A stretch of DNA of 39,802 nucleotides, from contig DCKB01000068.1 in NCBI GenBank assembly GCA_002320595.1, positions 1 through 39,802 on the forward strand. The letters run 5' to 3'. The notes below the pieces were generated by a model. That model was not told the origin of the DNA, did no database searches, and worked only from the letters and a program-made list of their open reading frames with translations. The stretch's first letter is position 1. The number at the start of each line of letters is the position of its first letter. Below are positions 39,576 through 39,802 of this stretch, one piece after another. Source of the stretch: Christensenella sp. UBA1685. Lineage in GTDB: Bacteria; Bacillota; Clostridia; Christensenellales; CAG-138. Made by a program: the position numbers and the translations under genes.

Positions 39576-39802
39576 CTTTCTGCTGCGTGATTGACCATTT
39601 CCGCCATAATGCTTTCAGACAGAAACCGATACAGGCAATGCTGATCTTTATATCTTATACCCTGTGTCCGCTACTCTTGTCGGGAGCGCAGACATATGCC
39701 CAATGATGAAAAATCTCCGTGTGGGTGCCCACCGGATTTGCTTGCTATTCCGCAAGTAAACCGGAATGACACCTCGCGGATTTTTGCAAGTGCACATACA
39801 CT

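Noticed and set aside
39581..39660. A short minus-strand frame ending in a Lys/Gln/Glu-rich peptide near the window end
   Set aside because: About 38 codons, preceded by a stop, without a start or ribosome site. It may be the tail of something lost, but cannot be supported.
1..39802. CRISPR arrays, rRNA genes, complete insertion sequences, phage genes
   Set aside because: No regularly spaced repeats, rRNA sequence, transposase or phage structural genes were seen on either strand.

Overview
This window looks like a chromosomal segment of an endospore-forming, anaerobic member of the Clostridia (Firmicutes). Gram-positive ribosome-binding sites (GGAGG type), consensus housekeeping promoters, a T-box leader, SpoIID, an oxygen-independent ribonucleotide reductase (NrdD) with its radical-SAM activase, a type III glutamine synthetase, FloA and an Lsa-like ABC-F protein all point there. 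GC content is fairly high for the group, judged by eye, which would suit a lineage such as Christensenellales or Oscillospirales. I cannot place it more closely.

Layout. 1-3.4 kb (minus strand): a cluster of unrecognised genes made of secreted proteins, small membrane proteins and two-helix zinc-ribbon membrane proteins. 3.4-6.5 kb: the nrdD-activase operon behind a consensus promoter with a pair of NrdR boxes. 6.5-7.8 kb: a small conserved protein, a frameshifted cysteine-rich gene and tRNA-Ser(GGA). 8.0-10.3 kb (plus): a DUF368 (PopT-type) lipid-carrier transporter and an L,D-transpeptidase with SH3 domains. 10.35-15.1 kb: spoIID facing a membrane protein with a sigma-region-2-like head, then an nfeD / zinc-ribbon / floA / zinc-ribbon run. 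15.1-17.4 kb (minus): a UPF0316 membrane protein and an ABC-F protein with an attenuator-like leader. 17.5-19.0 kb (plus): a second copy of the secreted-protein plus membrane-protein pair seen at 2-3.2 kb. 19.1-21.3 kb: a metallophosphatase lipoprotein, a transporter remnant and a Fpg/Nei-like protein without the catalytic proline. 21.3-23.5 kb: glnN. 23.7-36.1 kb (minus): one roughly 12-kb branched-chain amino acid operon, ilvB-ilvN-ilvC-ilvD-leuA-leuC-leuD-leuB-(DUF815 ATPase)-ilvA, under a T-box. 36.1-39.8 kb: a more eroded stretch with an ABC-ATPase stub, an AraC-type regulator, a membrane protein with a doubtful C-terminus, a frameshifted lipoprotein gene and an AT-rich pyridoxamine-phosphate-oxidase-fold gene.

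How the genes work together. The ilv-leu operon encodes a nearly complete route to valine, isoleucine and leucine; only the branched-chain aminotransferase is absent. The T-box senses uncharged tRNA. nrdD and its activase make deoxyribonucleotides without oxygen under NrdR. PopT-type transporter, L,D-transpeptidase, SpoIID and FloA/NfeD all concern the envelope.

The best candidate for an undescribed system is the recurring module of a roughly 300-residue secreted protein followed by a small membrane protein and/or a two-helix zinc-ribbon protein. It occurs three times in two places and shares a TTTCCC-n-GGGGAA dyad 32-38 bases before the secreted-protein start codon. Other points of interest are the ABC-F leader with a three-codon open frame, the FloA locus with two zinc-ribbon membrane proteins, the sigma-like membrane protein, the proline-less Nei-like protein, and the DUF815 ATPase inside the ilv-leu operon.
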